A stretch of DNA of 41,745 nt from an uncultured Acidimicrobiaceae bacterium. GTDB lineage: Bacteria > Actinomycetota > Acidimicrobiia > Acidimicrobiales > RAAP-2. Both the position numbers and the translations under genes were made by a program. Positions 24,748 to 33,112 of the stretch are shown here, piece after piece (position 1 is the first letter of the stretch; every line of letters starts with the position of its first letter). The DNA lies in contig CAITPI010000102.1 in the NCBI GenBank assembly GCA_903894295.1, positions 1-41,745 on the forward strand. The letters run 5' to 3'. The notes below the pieces were generated by a model, which worked only from the letters and a program-made list of their open reading frames with translations, did no database searches and had not been told where the DNA came from.

Positions 24748-26573
24748 CGACGACCGAGGTTCCACCGGAGGCGGCCACCCGGGTCACCCGGCGATCCGGG
24801 GTTCCCGACTGGGTGTTGCTGACCGCCCCGTTGGTCCTGGTTCTGGTGGGGGCGTGGATCTACCGCTGGGTGGACGAGGACGCCTTCATCAACTTCCGCA
24901 TCATCGACAACCTTCTGGGCGGTTCGGGACCGGTCTTCAACGTCGGTGAGAGGGTTGAGGTCGATTCGGATCCCCTGTGGATGTTCACCCTCGCCGCGCT
25001 CCATGGTCTGATTCCCTGGATCACCCTGGAGTGGTTGTCGGTGTGGCTCGGACTCGTTTGTACGGCCGGAGGATTCGTCGCCGGGGGTCGGGCCATCCAG
25101 CGCCTCGGCCGGTACCGGGGGGACGGACCGGTCTTTCCGTTGGGTCTGCTCATGGTGTCCTCGGTGGCCGGTACCTGGATGTTCGCCACATCGGGTCTCG
25201 AGATGTCGATGGTCTTTCTCTGGTTGGGCTGGAGCTTCCTTTGCCTTGTGCGGGTCGAGGCCCGCCGGTCGCGCGCCGGATGGACCGCCTTCTTGATGGG
25301 CCTTGGTTTTCTCCTGCGGCCGGAACTCGGACTGTGCTCCCTGGCCTTTCTGGCGGGATTGCTGCTGGTCATCTCGGCGCCCGGATGGGTAGGACGGGGC
25401 CGGAAGGGCACGGGGGCGAAGGGCATCGACGGTTCCGGCCGGGGTAGCCGATGGGGCCGTTACGGTGTTCCCTTGGTGGCCGCGCTGGCCCTGCCGATCC
25501 TGGTCGAACTCGCCCGGATGGCCTACTACGCCCAGCTCGTGCCCAACACCGGCCTGGCCAAGGCGGGAACCTCGTTGTGGGTGAACCAGGGATTCACCTA
25601 TCTCTGGAATCTGCTCGCTCCCTACACCTTGTGGCTGCCGCTCCTTCTGGTGGCCCCCCTGGTGGGGGCCCGGGTCGTCCGGTGGTGGCAAGGCGGTGAC
25701 CGTATGGGGGTCGTGGTGCTCCTGACCCCGCTGGTCGTGTCCCTCGTGGACGTGGCCTACGTGGTGGCCGTCGGCGGTGACTACATGCACGCCAGGCTGC
25801 TGCTGCCGGCCCTGTTCTCCCTCTCGTTGACGGTCTATGTCGGGGCCGGCCAGTGGAAGACGTTCTGGTTGGCTCCGGTGGGAGCCGTCCTGGTGTGGGT
25901 CATCGTCTGCGCAGGCTGGTTGCGTTACCAGCCACCGCCCGTCCACTCGCTCAACCCCCAGGCCGACATCATCAGCAACGAACGTGACGGCTGGGTCCGG
26001 GCTACGGGCAACGCCCATCCCGTGAATGCCTCCGACTATGACGGCGCCTTGTCCGGCCGTACCGGCCGGGCCCTGGCGAAGGCGGCAAACCGGGTTCCCG
26101 CCGGTCAACAACGGATGATCGTGGTGGCCAACGCCTTTGCCCCGGTTGACTACGTCGGTGTTCCGGCCCGGTCAACCTTGCCGTTCTCCCTTGTGGTGAA
26201 TGTTCCGGCCATCGGAGTCATCGGCTATCTGGCCGGCCCCAAGGTCTACCTGTTCGACACGTTCTCTCTCGCCAATCCGGTGGGAAGCCACACGATCGTG
26301 GTCATGCACACCCGACCCGGCCACGAGAAACTCATCGGACCGACCTGGATGGTGGCCCGCTTCGCCCGTGGGGTGCCACGAGGTCCATCGGTGACGGCGG
26401 CCCGCCGGGCACTTTCGTGTGAACCACTGAAGGGCTATCTGGCTGCGATCACGGCACCGTTCGGATGGGGTCAGGCGTGGTCGGACGTCATCCATTCGTG
26501 GTCGAACACGACCATGTCGTTCAGCGCCGATCCGGTCACGGCGGCCCGTCAGCTGTGCGACCCGCCGTCATGA
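24744..26573 (+). CDS. AftB-like GT-C arabinofuranosyltransferase
   Basis: 609 residues, close to the roughly 627 of Rv3805c/AftB. RWVDEDAFINFRIIDNLLGG (41-60) holds the catalytic-type acidic cluster (Asp44, Glu45, Asp46), followed by GPVFNVGERVEVDSDPLW, a near match to the AftB loop. Further AftB-like blocks are MFATSGLEMSMVF, MAYYAQLVPNTGLAKAG, GGDYMHARLLLPALFSL, ATGNAHPVNASDYD, and the C-terminal outer domain with FDTFSLANPVGSHT. AftB adds terminal beta-1,2-arabinofuranose from decaprenyl-phospho-arabinose. The start is a TTG overlapping the preceding TGA (TTGA); the end overlaps the next ATG (ATGA), so translation is coupled on both sides. The match is to the family; the exact linkage here is unproven. 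Confidence 0.87.
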   Translation: MTTTEVPPEAATRVTRRSGVPDWVLLTAPLVLVLVGAWIYRWVDEDAFINFRIIDNLLGGSGPVFNVGERVEVDSDPLWMFTLAALHGLIPWITLEWLSVWLGLVCTAGGFVAGGRAIQRLGRYRGDGPVFPLGLLMVSSVAGTWMFATSGLEMSMVFLWLGWSFLCLVRVEARRSRAGWTAFLMGLGFLLRPELGLCSLAFLAGLLLVISAPGWVGRGRKGTGAKGIDGSGRGSRWGRYGVPLVAALALPILVELARMAYYAQLVPNTGLAKAGTSLWVNQGFTYLWNLLAPYTLWLPLLLVAPLVGARVVRWWQGGDRMGVVVLLTPLVVSLVDVAYVVAVGGDYMHARLLLPALFSLSLTVYVGAGQWKTFWLAPVGAVLVWVIVCAGWLRYQPPPVHSLNPQADIISNERDGWVRATGNAHPVNASDYDGALSGRTGRALAKAANRVPAGQQRMIVVANAFAPVDYVGVPARSTLPFSLVVNVPAIGVIGYLAGPKVYLFDTFSLANPVGSHTIVVMHTRPGHEKLIGPTWMVARFARGVPRGPSVTAARRALSCEPLKGYLAAITAPFGWGQAWSDVIHSWSNTTMSFSADPVTAARQLCDPPS

Positions 26574-28426
26574 CCCGAACGGACAACCCGACGGCGACGG
26601 AGGTCTCCGGGCCGGATCACGCCAATGCATCCCGGAGCCGCCATCCGGGCCCGGTCACCACCGCAGCCGCCCTCTATCTCGCCGCCGCGGCGGTCCTCTG
26701 GTGGCAGGTCTGGTCGACGCATCCGACGTCGGTGACGACATGCGGATGCGGCGATGCCGCCCGTTTCACCTGGTTCTTCTCCTGGCCGGGCTACGCCCTG
26801 ACGCACGGCCAGTCGCTCTGGTTCACGACGTGGCTGTTCCACCCGGGAGGGCTCAACCTGCTGGACGACACGAGTGTGGTGGCCCTCGCTCTGCTGCTGG
26901 CCCCGGTGACGGCCCTCTTCGGTCCCGTGGCAGCGATGAATGTCGCACTGACCCTGGCTCCCGCCTTTTCGGCCTTCACCATGTTCCTCCTGCTGCGGCG
27001 GTGGGTGACGTGGAGTCCGGCGGCCTTTCTCGGCGGGGTTGTCTTCGGATTCTCACCTTTCGTCCTGACGTCGTTGGCCCTCAACCAGATCAACATTGCC
27101 TTTCTGGGGCTCTTGCCCCTGATGGTGCTGGTGGTGAACGACCTGGTGACCGGCCGCGGCTCACCGAGATGGCTCACCGCAAGCCTGGTCGGGCTGCTGG
27201 TGGTCCAGTTCTTTGTCAGTACCGAGGTGCTGCTCATTGCCGGACTGATGGCCACTGTGGCGCTCGTTGGGTACGCAGCGGTCCGGACTTCGGACCGCTT
27301 CCGCTCGCCCCCGACCCGAACCCGGAATGATCAGAGCCCGTCAACAACCTGGATCCCTCCGGTGGTTCTGGCGCTGGCGGTCGCCGGGGTGGTTCTCGCC
27401 TACCCCTTGGGATTCCTGCTGTGGGGGCCGGCCCATCTGGACGGACCCGTCTGGTCCAGTGGATCCCTGGCCCACTACGGGACCACGTGGTCGATGCTGT
27501 GGTGGCCCCAGCCGATGGTTTCCCTACGGGAGGCCATGCTGCAGTTCGGGGGCTACCAGGGGGCGGCCCTCCCGGCGCTGGGTGGATTGGGGGCGGGAGT
27601 GGTGATCGCCGGAGCGGCAGGGTCCATCTGGCTCCTGGTGACCCGCCGGAACCTCCGGGTGGGACTGCTGGTCCTGGTGGGACTGGTCGCCACCGTCCTG
27701 TCGCTGGCACCAGGGCAGGGCTACTGGGTGCCGTGGTCGACCATCGAGTCCTGGCCGGGCGTCGGCAACATCGTCGAAGTCCGCTTCGTCCTGGTTGTGA
27801 TGTTTGTGCTGGCGGCCGTGGGTGCCATCGCCCTGGACCAACTGCGGGTCACCCTCCTGCCCCGGCTCGGCCCGGCGGTCTTGCCCCTGTTGGTGGTGCT
27901 CGGCGTCCTGGTCCTCGTGCCCTCGGCGGCCTTGTTCGCCGGAAACCTGCCCCTGACCGCCGTCAAGGTGGTGACGCCGACCTGGTACGAGACGGCGGCC
28001 GGTCGGGTGGGAGCGCACCAGGTTGTCCTTGCCTATCCGGTGCCGTTCTCCGGTTTGCAGTCGTCGCAGGTGTGGCAGGCCGAAGCGGGGAACGTCTTTG
28101 CCCAGGCCGGCGGGGGAGGCCCGGCGGGTGAAGCCTCCCGGGCCGGTGTGGCGGCACCGGGATTCACCGTGCTGGCCGCAGCGTCGCTGCCCCTGGGTCC
28201 CGCTCCCGGGCCGACGGTCGCCCAACGGGCCAGCGTCCGCCGGGCGTTGGTGCACTGGGGAGTCACCCTGGTGGTGGTGTCGGCCCAGCGGGATCTGCCC
28301 GGCTATGACTTCGGCCGGGGCCCGCGCTACGCCCGGACGTTCTTCACCGCCGTCCTGGGATGGTCTCCCGCATTCCAGGACGGCGCCTGGGTCTGGTCGG
28401 ACGTATCGGCCCGACTGGGCTCATGA
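26570..28426 (+). CDS. TCxCxD-family GT-C-like membrane protein, paralogue D (short tail)
   Basis: 618 residues. TCGCGD at 57-62, TWLFHPGGLNLLDDTS, about ten helices, then the outer domain (SSQVWQAEAG, GGGGP, GDxxRAGVAAPGF-like region). Unlike the other four paralogues it stops at GAWVWSDVSARLGS, lacking the last 30-40 residues with the C...CVL cysteine pair. The start is fixed by the ATGA overlap with the AftB-like gene; the longer frame upstream reads the end of that gene out of phase. A 21-bp block including TCGCGD codons (26735-26755) is identical to one in paralogue E (28658-28678). The missing tail may mean altered folding or a different partner rather than loss of function, since the rest is intact. 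Confidence 0.76.
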   Translation: MTRTDNPTATEVSGPDHANASRSRHPGPVTTAAALYLAAAAVLWWQVWSTHPTSVTTCGCGDAARFTWFFSWPGYALTHGQSLWFTTWLFHPGGLNLLDDTSVVALALLLAPVTALFGPVAAMNVALTLAPAFSAFTMFLLLRRWVTWSPAAFLGGVVFGFSPFVLTSLALNQINIAFLGLLPLMVLVVNDLVTGRGSPRWLTASLVGLLVVQFFVSTEVLLIAGLMATVALVGYAAVRTSDRFRSPPTRTRNDQSPSTTWIPPVVLALAVAGVVLAYPLGFLLWGPAHLDGPVWSSGSLAHYGTTWSMLWWPQPMVSLREAMLQFGGYQGAALPALGGLGAGVVIAGAAGSIWLLVTRRNLRVGLLVLVGLVATVLSLAPGQGYWVPWSTIESWPGVGNIVEVRFVLVVMFVLAAVGAIALDQLRVTLLPRLGPAVLPLLVVLGVLVLVPSAALFAGNLPLTAVKVVTPTWYETAAGRVGAHQVVLAYPVPFSGLQSSQVWQAEAGNVFAQAGGGGPAGEASRAGVAAPGFTVLAAASLPLGPAPGPTVAQRASVRRALVHWGVTLVVVSAQRDLPGYDFGRGPRYARTFFTAVLGWSPAFQDGAWVWSDVSARLGS

Positions 28427-28427
28427 T

Positions 28428-28491
28428 CCACGACCTTCCCATCGCCTTGTCCCGACCGGTGGTCGTGGCGTGATGGGAACGGGGACGGGAC
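28428..28491 (+). repeat. Interlaced inverted repeats between paralogues D and E
   Basis: In the 75-bp gap: CCACGACC (28428-28435) pairs with GGTCGTGG (28461-28468), TTCCCATC (28436-28443) with GATGGGAA (28472-28479), and GTCCCG (28449-28454) with CGGGAC (28486-28491). The order is 1-2-3-1'-2'-3', so the stems cross instead of nesting. It may be a pseudoknot-like or switching mRNA element, a processing site, or an operator. There is no U-tract, so it is not an ordinary terminator. Confidence 0.45.
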
Positions 28492-28501
28492 CTCTCCTAG
28501 C

Positions 28502-30496
28502 ATGACCAACTTGACGATGGAAGACGCCACCGAAACCCGAGGGTTGCCCAAGAGGCGTCGTGGCCCGGCGGGTGCCACGCTCTGGGCGAGCGCGGCCTAC
28601 CTCATTGTCTCACTGGTGGTCTGGTGGAATGTCTGGAGTTCGCATCCGACGACCACCACGACATGCGGATGCGGCGATTCATCTGAGTTCACGTGGTACC
28701 TGGGCTGGCCCGCCCATGCCATCTCCCACGGACTGAACCCTCTCTACTCGGCGGACCTCTTCCATCCCGTCGGCATCAACCTGTTGTCCAACACGAGCGT
28801 TCTGGCCCTCGGTGTGCCGCTGGCCCCGGTGACGTGGGCATTCGGGCCGGTGGCGACCCTGAATGTGGCCCTCACTCTGGCTCCGGTCCTGTCGGCGTTG
28901 GCCATGTTCTGGCTGTTGCGGCGTTGGGTTTCGTGGGCGCCCGCGGCATGGATTGGTGGGCTCCTCTACGGCTTTTCACCTTTTGTTCTGGTGGAACTCA
29001 CCGACGCCCACCTCATGCTGGGCATGGCAGTGGTCCCGCCGCTGTTGGTTGGGACCCTCGACGAACTGTTGATCCGCCAGGAGCGAAAGCCGGTCCGGGT
29101 GGGCCTGACGCTGGCCGCCCTTCTGGTCCTGCAGTTTTTTCTGGGCACCGAACTGCTGGTGATCACCGTGATGATGACGGCGATCGGAGTCCTTGTGCTG
29201 TTGGTGGCCGGATTGTGGCGGCGGGACGTCCTGGCCGACCGGGCGCGCTATGTGGCCACGGGGCTCGGCGCGGGGGCGGGGGCGACGGTCGTGCTTCTGG
29301 CCTATCCGGCCTGGTTCGCCCTCGCCGGGCCGGCCCATCTCCAGGGTTCGGTCTGGACCCAGGGCTATCTCGGCCTCGGGGGAATCGACTTTCGCAGCTA
29401 CTTCCTGGGCGATGCGCCTTCGGCCGGTTACGCCCGCCTGGCCCGACGGGTGGGTGGCTACCAGGGCCCCACCCTGTCGGGCCAGTATCTGGGTGTCGGC
29501 CTGGTGGCGGTGGTGGCGGCGGGACTGCTTCTTTGGTGGCGGGACCGGAAGATGTGGCTGTTTGCCATTGTGGGTGCCGTTTCCGTCTGGTTCTCGATCG
29601 ACATCCTCCAGACCTACTGGGTCCCGTCGAAGGTTCTCGTCCGGGTACCCCTGGTCCAGAACATCATTCCAAGCCGGTTCCTGGCGGTGACCTACCTCTG
29701 CGTCGCAGTGCTGCTGGGCCTTGTCGTCGACCACGTGTATCGGGCCATTCTGGGTGGCCGATGGTCGCTGGGCCCGGGGGAGTCGGGACGTTCAGCATTG
29801 GGCCAGGTTGTTCCGGGATCACGGGAGCTCCTCTCGGCGCTGGTGGCCGGCGTGGTGGCACTTCTGGCGGTGACCCCGGTGATCTCCTATGAAGCCCAGA
29901 ACACGCCCATGACCGCCCAGGGCGTGGTGGTGCCGAAGTGGTTCACCGAAGTCGGCTCGCGGTTGGGACCCGGGCACGTCGTTGTGACGGTTCCGGTTCC
30001 CATCGGACTGATCCAGAGCGCCCTGACGTGGCAGGCCGTCACGGGATTCCCCTTTGCCATGGTTGGCGGGGGTGGGCCGGAAGGTTTGATCAGCCGGGCC
30101 GGCCGGGAAGCACCAGGGCAGGCGGCCCTCGTGGCGACCTCCTTCTCGTTCTCTCCGGTGACGACAACGCCGGCCACCATCGACCACCTGCGGTCCGCCC
30201 TCGATGAGTGGGGGGTCACCGACGTCGTGATCCCTGATCCGACCGGCACGCCCCTGTATCAGCACCCTGGATCGGTGCCCTTGGCCGTTGGGGTCTTGAC
30301 CGCTGCCCTGGGCCGTGGACCCCGCTGGCAGGCCGATGCGTGGGTGTGGAACAACGTCAAAGTGTCTCCGGCTCCGCTCGAGCTGCCCCCCGGCCAGGTC
30401 GCCGCCTGTGCCGGGACGACCGGGACAGAACTGCGGAGAGAAGTGTCGGCCACCGTGACGTGCGTCCTCAAGGCTGGTCGGGGCACTCGTTCGTGA
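28502..30496 (+). CDS. TCxCxD-family GT-C-like membrane protein, paralogue E
   Basis: 664 residues. TCGCGD at 54-59, NPLYSADLFHPVGINLLSNTS, about ten helices, then the outer domain with SALTWQAVTGFPFAMVGGGGP and a tail cysteine pair (Cys636, Cys654 in VTCVLKAG). Architecture and motifs match A-D. It starts 75 bp after D behind the interlaced repeats; no clear -10 box or ribosome site precedes the ATG. Its TGA overlaps the GTG start of the AT3/SGNH gene (GTGA), so the pair is co-translated, suggesting that the sugar it adds may be what the acyltransferase decorates. That link is inference. Confidence 0.77.
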   Translation: MTNLTMEDATETRGLPKRRRGPAGATLWASAAYLIVSLVVWWNVWSSHPTTTTTCGCGDSSEFTWYLGWPAHAISHGLNPLYSADLFHPVGINLLSNTSVLALGVPLAPVTWAFGPVATLNVALTLAPVLSALAMFWLLRRWVSWAPAAWIGGLLYGFSPFVLVELTDAHLMLGMAVVPPLLVGTLDELLIRQERKPVRVGLTLAALLVLQFFLGTELLVITVMMTAIGVLVLLVAGLWRRDVLADRARYVATGLGAGAGATVVLLAYPAWFALAGPAHLQGSVWTQGYLGLGGIDFRSYFLGDAPSAGYARLARRVGGYQGPTLSGQYLGVGLVAVVAAGLLLWWRDRKMWLFAIVGAVSVWFSIDILQTYWVPSKVLVRVPLVQNIIPSRFLAVTYLCVAVLLGLVVDHVYRAILGGRWSLGPGESGRSALGQVVPGSRELLSALVAGVVALLAVTPVISYEAQNTPMTAQGVVVPKWFTEVGSRLGPGHVVVTVPVPIGLIQSALTWQAVTGFPFAMVGGGGPEGLISRAGREAPGQAALVATSFSFSPVTTTPATIDHLRSALDEWGVTDVVIPDPTGTPLYQHPGSVPLAVGVLTAALGRGPRWQADAWVWNNVKVSPAPLELPPGQVAACAGTTGTELRREVSATVTCVLKAGRGTRS

Positions 30497-32616
30497 CGAC
30501 CTCGCCCGTTCTTCCTCCCGCCGAAACCATCCCGTCGGCGTCGGCCGCGGTGGATCAGCCGTGGCGTGAGCACCGACAGGCCGGACTGGACGGACTCCGG
30601 GCCTTTGCCGTCCTGGCGGTCATCGGCTTCCACGGTGGCGTGCCCGGGTTCAATGGAGGACTGCTCGGGGTCGACATCTTCTTTGTCCTTTCGGGCTTTT
30701 TGATCACGACCCTGCTCTGTCGTGAAGTGGTGTCCCGGCAAGGTGTGCGACTCGGGCGCTTCTGGGCCCAGCGGGTCCGGCGGCTGTTGCCGGGTCTGCT
30801 GCTTCTGTTGCTCGGTGTGGCGCTGTTCGCCTGGGTGTTCCGTGACTCGGCGGACCTCGGGTCGATACGCGCCGACACGCTGTCGTCGCTGGGTTACGTG
30901 GCCAACTGGAGGTTCATTTTCTCGTCGCAGGGATACTTCGCCCAGGGGGCAGCGCCATCCCCGGTGCTGCACACCTGGTCGCTGGCCGTCGAAGAGCAGT
31001 ACTACCTGATCTGGCCGCTGGTGGTGGTGGCGGTGGTGCGGATTTGGGGAGTGGCCCGGGTGACGTGGGTGGCCATGGCGGGTGCACTGGCCTCGGCCGG
31101 GTGGATGCTGTTTCTGGCCCTTGATGGCGTCGGTGTCGACCGCTTGTACTACGGCACCGATACCCGGGCCCAGGCCCTTCTCGTGGGCTCGGCGCTCGGC
31201 GCCTGGCGCTTCCGCCGAAGGTTCGAAGGATCGACTTCCGCCGGTTTCGTCATCGTTCCCCCGGAACAGGTGGCCACCCGACGCCAGCGCCGGCTGTGGA
31301 CACTGCCCGGGGTGGTCGGAGCCCTCGCGCTTTTGGTGGCGGTGCACGAACTGGCGGGAACCGACCCCCGGCTCTACCGGGGCGGCTTTCTGGTGGTGGC
31401 TCTGGCCACGGCCGGGGTCATCCTCACCATCGTCACGGTCCCGTCGTCAAGGATCGGACGGGTGTGTGCCTTCTGGCCACTGGTCGGGATCGGGCGCATC
31501 TCCTATGGCCTCTACCTCTACCACTGGCCCATCTTCCTGGCCCTCGACAACGCCCACACCGGGTGGTCCGGTTGGCCACTTCTGGCGTTGCGGCTGTCTG
31601 TCACCGGTGCCGTCGCCTACCTGTCCTTCCGGTTCGTGGAGGAACCGATCCGGACCCACGCCGCCGCCCGTGGCCACCGGGGCTTCGTGTTGGCGGTCGC
31701 CTCGGTCGTTCTGGGCCTGGTGGTGCTGCTGGTGGCCACCGTGCCTGTGGCCGCCACTTCCGTGTCGACCACGACCGATCGTGGGCAAAGTGCCTCCGAG
31801 CGGGCGGCGTTGACCGCCGTCGAGGGCTACTCGCGTCATCCGGTGAGTTTCGCCGTCGTCGGCGACTCCGTGGCCCTCACGCTCGGCGTGGGCCTCGGCG
31901 TCCACAGCGTTCCCCGCTATGGCGTCTACCTCTACAACGGCGGGGAACTGGGCTGTGATCTCGACAACGGCACGATCCAGGTGCAGGGCGTGGCGGAACC
32001 CAGCGATCCGATCTGTGCCGGGTGGCCCCGACTCTGGGAAAACTTTGTGGTTGCCGTGCACGCCGATGTGGTGGGGGTGCTGCTGGCCCGCTGGGTGCTG
32101 GCCGACCATCTGGTCGGCGGCCGATGGGTCCATGTGGGCCAGCCGGCCTGGGACGGCCACCTGCGGTCCGAACTCGAACGGGCCGTCAAGGTGCTTTCCG
32201 CCCACGGCGCCACCGTGGTGTTCTTCACCGCCCCGCTCTCGGATCCCTCGACGGAAACACCTTCCGGGGGCATCTTTCCCGAAAACGAGCCGGGTCGGGT
32301 CGCAGCGTTCAACGCCTTGCTCGAACAGGTGGCGTCCCGTCATCCCGGAACGGTGCGGGTCATCGATCTGGAGCACATCGTCGATCCCTCCGGCCACTAC
32401 CAACGCAACGTCGACGGGGTAACGGTCCGATGGGCCGATGGCATCCACTTTGCCCAGACCGGCGGAGAATGGCTGCAGCCCCAACTCCTCCCGGCGTTGA
32501 CCTCGTGGGGACTGGCCGCCCGGAACCGGAGTCCCTATCTGGAAAGCCACGAGTTGAGCTGCCTCTCCAAAGCGCAGTTGTCGCTCCACCTGCTCCGCCC
32601 GCGATGTATTAGTTAG
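30493..32616 (+). CDS. Acyltransferase-3 / SGNH fusion (OafA-like), plus-arm copy
   Basis: 707 residues from a GTG start overlapping the previous stop. The AT3 domain (about 30-400) has GLDGLRAFAVLAVIGFHGG with Arg36 and His47, DIFFVLSGFLITTLL, and LHTWSLAVEEQYYLIWPL. The outer SGNH domain has VVGDSV (Ser459) and ADGIHF (Asp649, His652), giving a complete likely triad. A cytoplasmic-type insert at about 240-260 carries RRQRR. Same architecture as 11993-14176, but the sequences are diverged, so the two may act on different acceptors or acyl groups. Its last codons overlap the palindrome controlling the MarR gene. The frame is open upstream to 30340, but that stretch is the end of paralogue E read out of phase. 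Confidence 0.9.
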   Translation: MTTSPVLPPAETIPSASAAVDQPWREHRQAGLDGLRAFAVLAVIGFHGGVPGFNGGLLGVDIFFVLSGFLITTLLCREVVSRQGVRLGRFWAQRVRRLLPGLLLLLLGVALFAWVFRDSADLGSIRADTLSSLGYVANWRFIFSSQGYFAQGAAPSPVLHTWSLAVEEQYYLIWPLVVVAVVRIWGVARVTWVAMAGALASAGWMLFLALDGVGVDRLYYGTDTRAQALLVGSALGAWRFRRRFEGSTSAGFVIVPPEQVATRRQRRLWTLPGVVGALALLVAVHELAGTDPRLYRGGFLVVALATAGVILTIVTVPSSRIGRVCAFWPLVGIGRISYGLYLYHWPIFLALDNAHTGWSGWPLLALRLSVTGAVAYLSFRFVEEPIRTHAAARGHRGFVLAVASVVLGLVVLLVATVPVAATSVSTTTDRGQSASERAALTAVEGYSRHPVSFAVVGDSVALTLGVGLGVHSVPRYGVYLYNGGELGCDLDNGTIQVQGVAEPSDPICAGWPRLWENFVVAVHADVVGVLLARWVLADHLVGGRWVHVGQPAWDGHLRSELERAVKVLSAHGATVVFFTAPLSDPSTETPSGGIFPENEPGRVAAFNALLEQVASRHPGTVRVIDLEHIVDPSGHYQRNVDGVTVRWADGIHFAQTGGEWLQPQLLPALTSWGLAARNRSPYLESHELSCLSKAQLSLHLLRPRCIS

Positions 32617-32625
32617 CCTAACTAA
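32609..32625. promoter_or_regulatory. 17-bp palindromic operator of the MarR regulator
   Basis: TTAGTTAG-C-CTAACTAA is a perfect 8+1+8 palindrome directly upstream of the TATACT -10 box, in the space between where the -35 and -10 lie. Size and AT-richness fit a MarR dimer site, and the position would block polymerase, so autorepression is expected. It overlaps the stop codon of the upstream acyltransferase gene. Confidence 0.75.
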
Positions 32626-32626
32626 C

Positions 32627-32632
32627 TATACT
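32627..32632 (+). promoter_or_regulatory. -10 box of the marR-MFS operon (leaderless)
   Basis: TATACT, 6 nt before the ATG at 32639, immediately after the palindromic operator. No good -35 hexamer is seen 17-19 nt upstream. There is no Shine-Dalgarno in the 6-nt gap. Confidence 0.6.
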
Positions 32633-32638
32633 CGGACC

Positions 32639-33112
32639 ATGAACGGAACCGGAGCGGTTGGAACAGTCGAGGAATCAGGGACCAACGGGGCCGATCTCGA
32701 GTTGGCGGCCCGCCTCCGTCTGGCGGTCACCCGCCTGCACCGCCATCTCCGCCAACAGGTGTCGGCCGGACTGACCCCGTCCCAGCAGTCGGCCTTGGCC
32801 AGCATCGAGACCCTGGACCATCCGACGTTGGGGGAGTTGGCCCTGCGCGAAGCCGTGCAGCCACCAACGATGACCCGGGTCGTGGTGGCCCTCGAAGAGT
32901 TCGGCTACGTCACCCGGACTCCAGACCCCGGAGACCGGCGGGTGTCACGGATGGGCATCACGCCTTCCGGCCGGGAAATACTCGCCGAGACCCGCTCGCA
33001 GCGCGACCTCCTGGTGGCCCGACGCATCGAGCGACTCGGGAAGGACGAGGCTGCCAGGCTTCCGGACCTGGTGAAGGTGTTGGAGCAACTGCTGGAAGTC
33101 GGGGAGGCATGA
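32639..33112 (+). CDS. MarR-family transcriptional regulator
   Basis: 157 residues with a winged-helix domain: LTPSQQSALASIETLDHPTLGELALREAVQ (helix-turn-helix, about 45-75), recognition-helix region PPTMTRVVVALEEFGYV, and the wing DPGDRRVSRMGITPSG with the family DRR motif. N- and C-terminal helices would form the dimer interface. It overlaps the MFS exporter gene by 4 bp, a common arrangement in which the regulator releases its own operon when a toxic ligand binds. The 17-bp palindrome at 32609 is the likely operator. The ligand is unknown. Confidence 0.9.
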   Translation: MNGTGAVGTVEESGTNGADLELAARLRLAVTRLHRHLRQQVSAGLTPSQQSALASIETLDHPTLGELALREAVQPPTMTRVVVALEEFGYVTRTPDPGDRRVSRMGITPSGREILAETRSQRDLLVARRIERLGKDEAARLPDLVKVLEQLLEVGEA

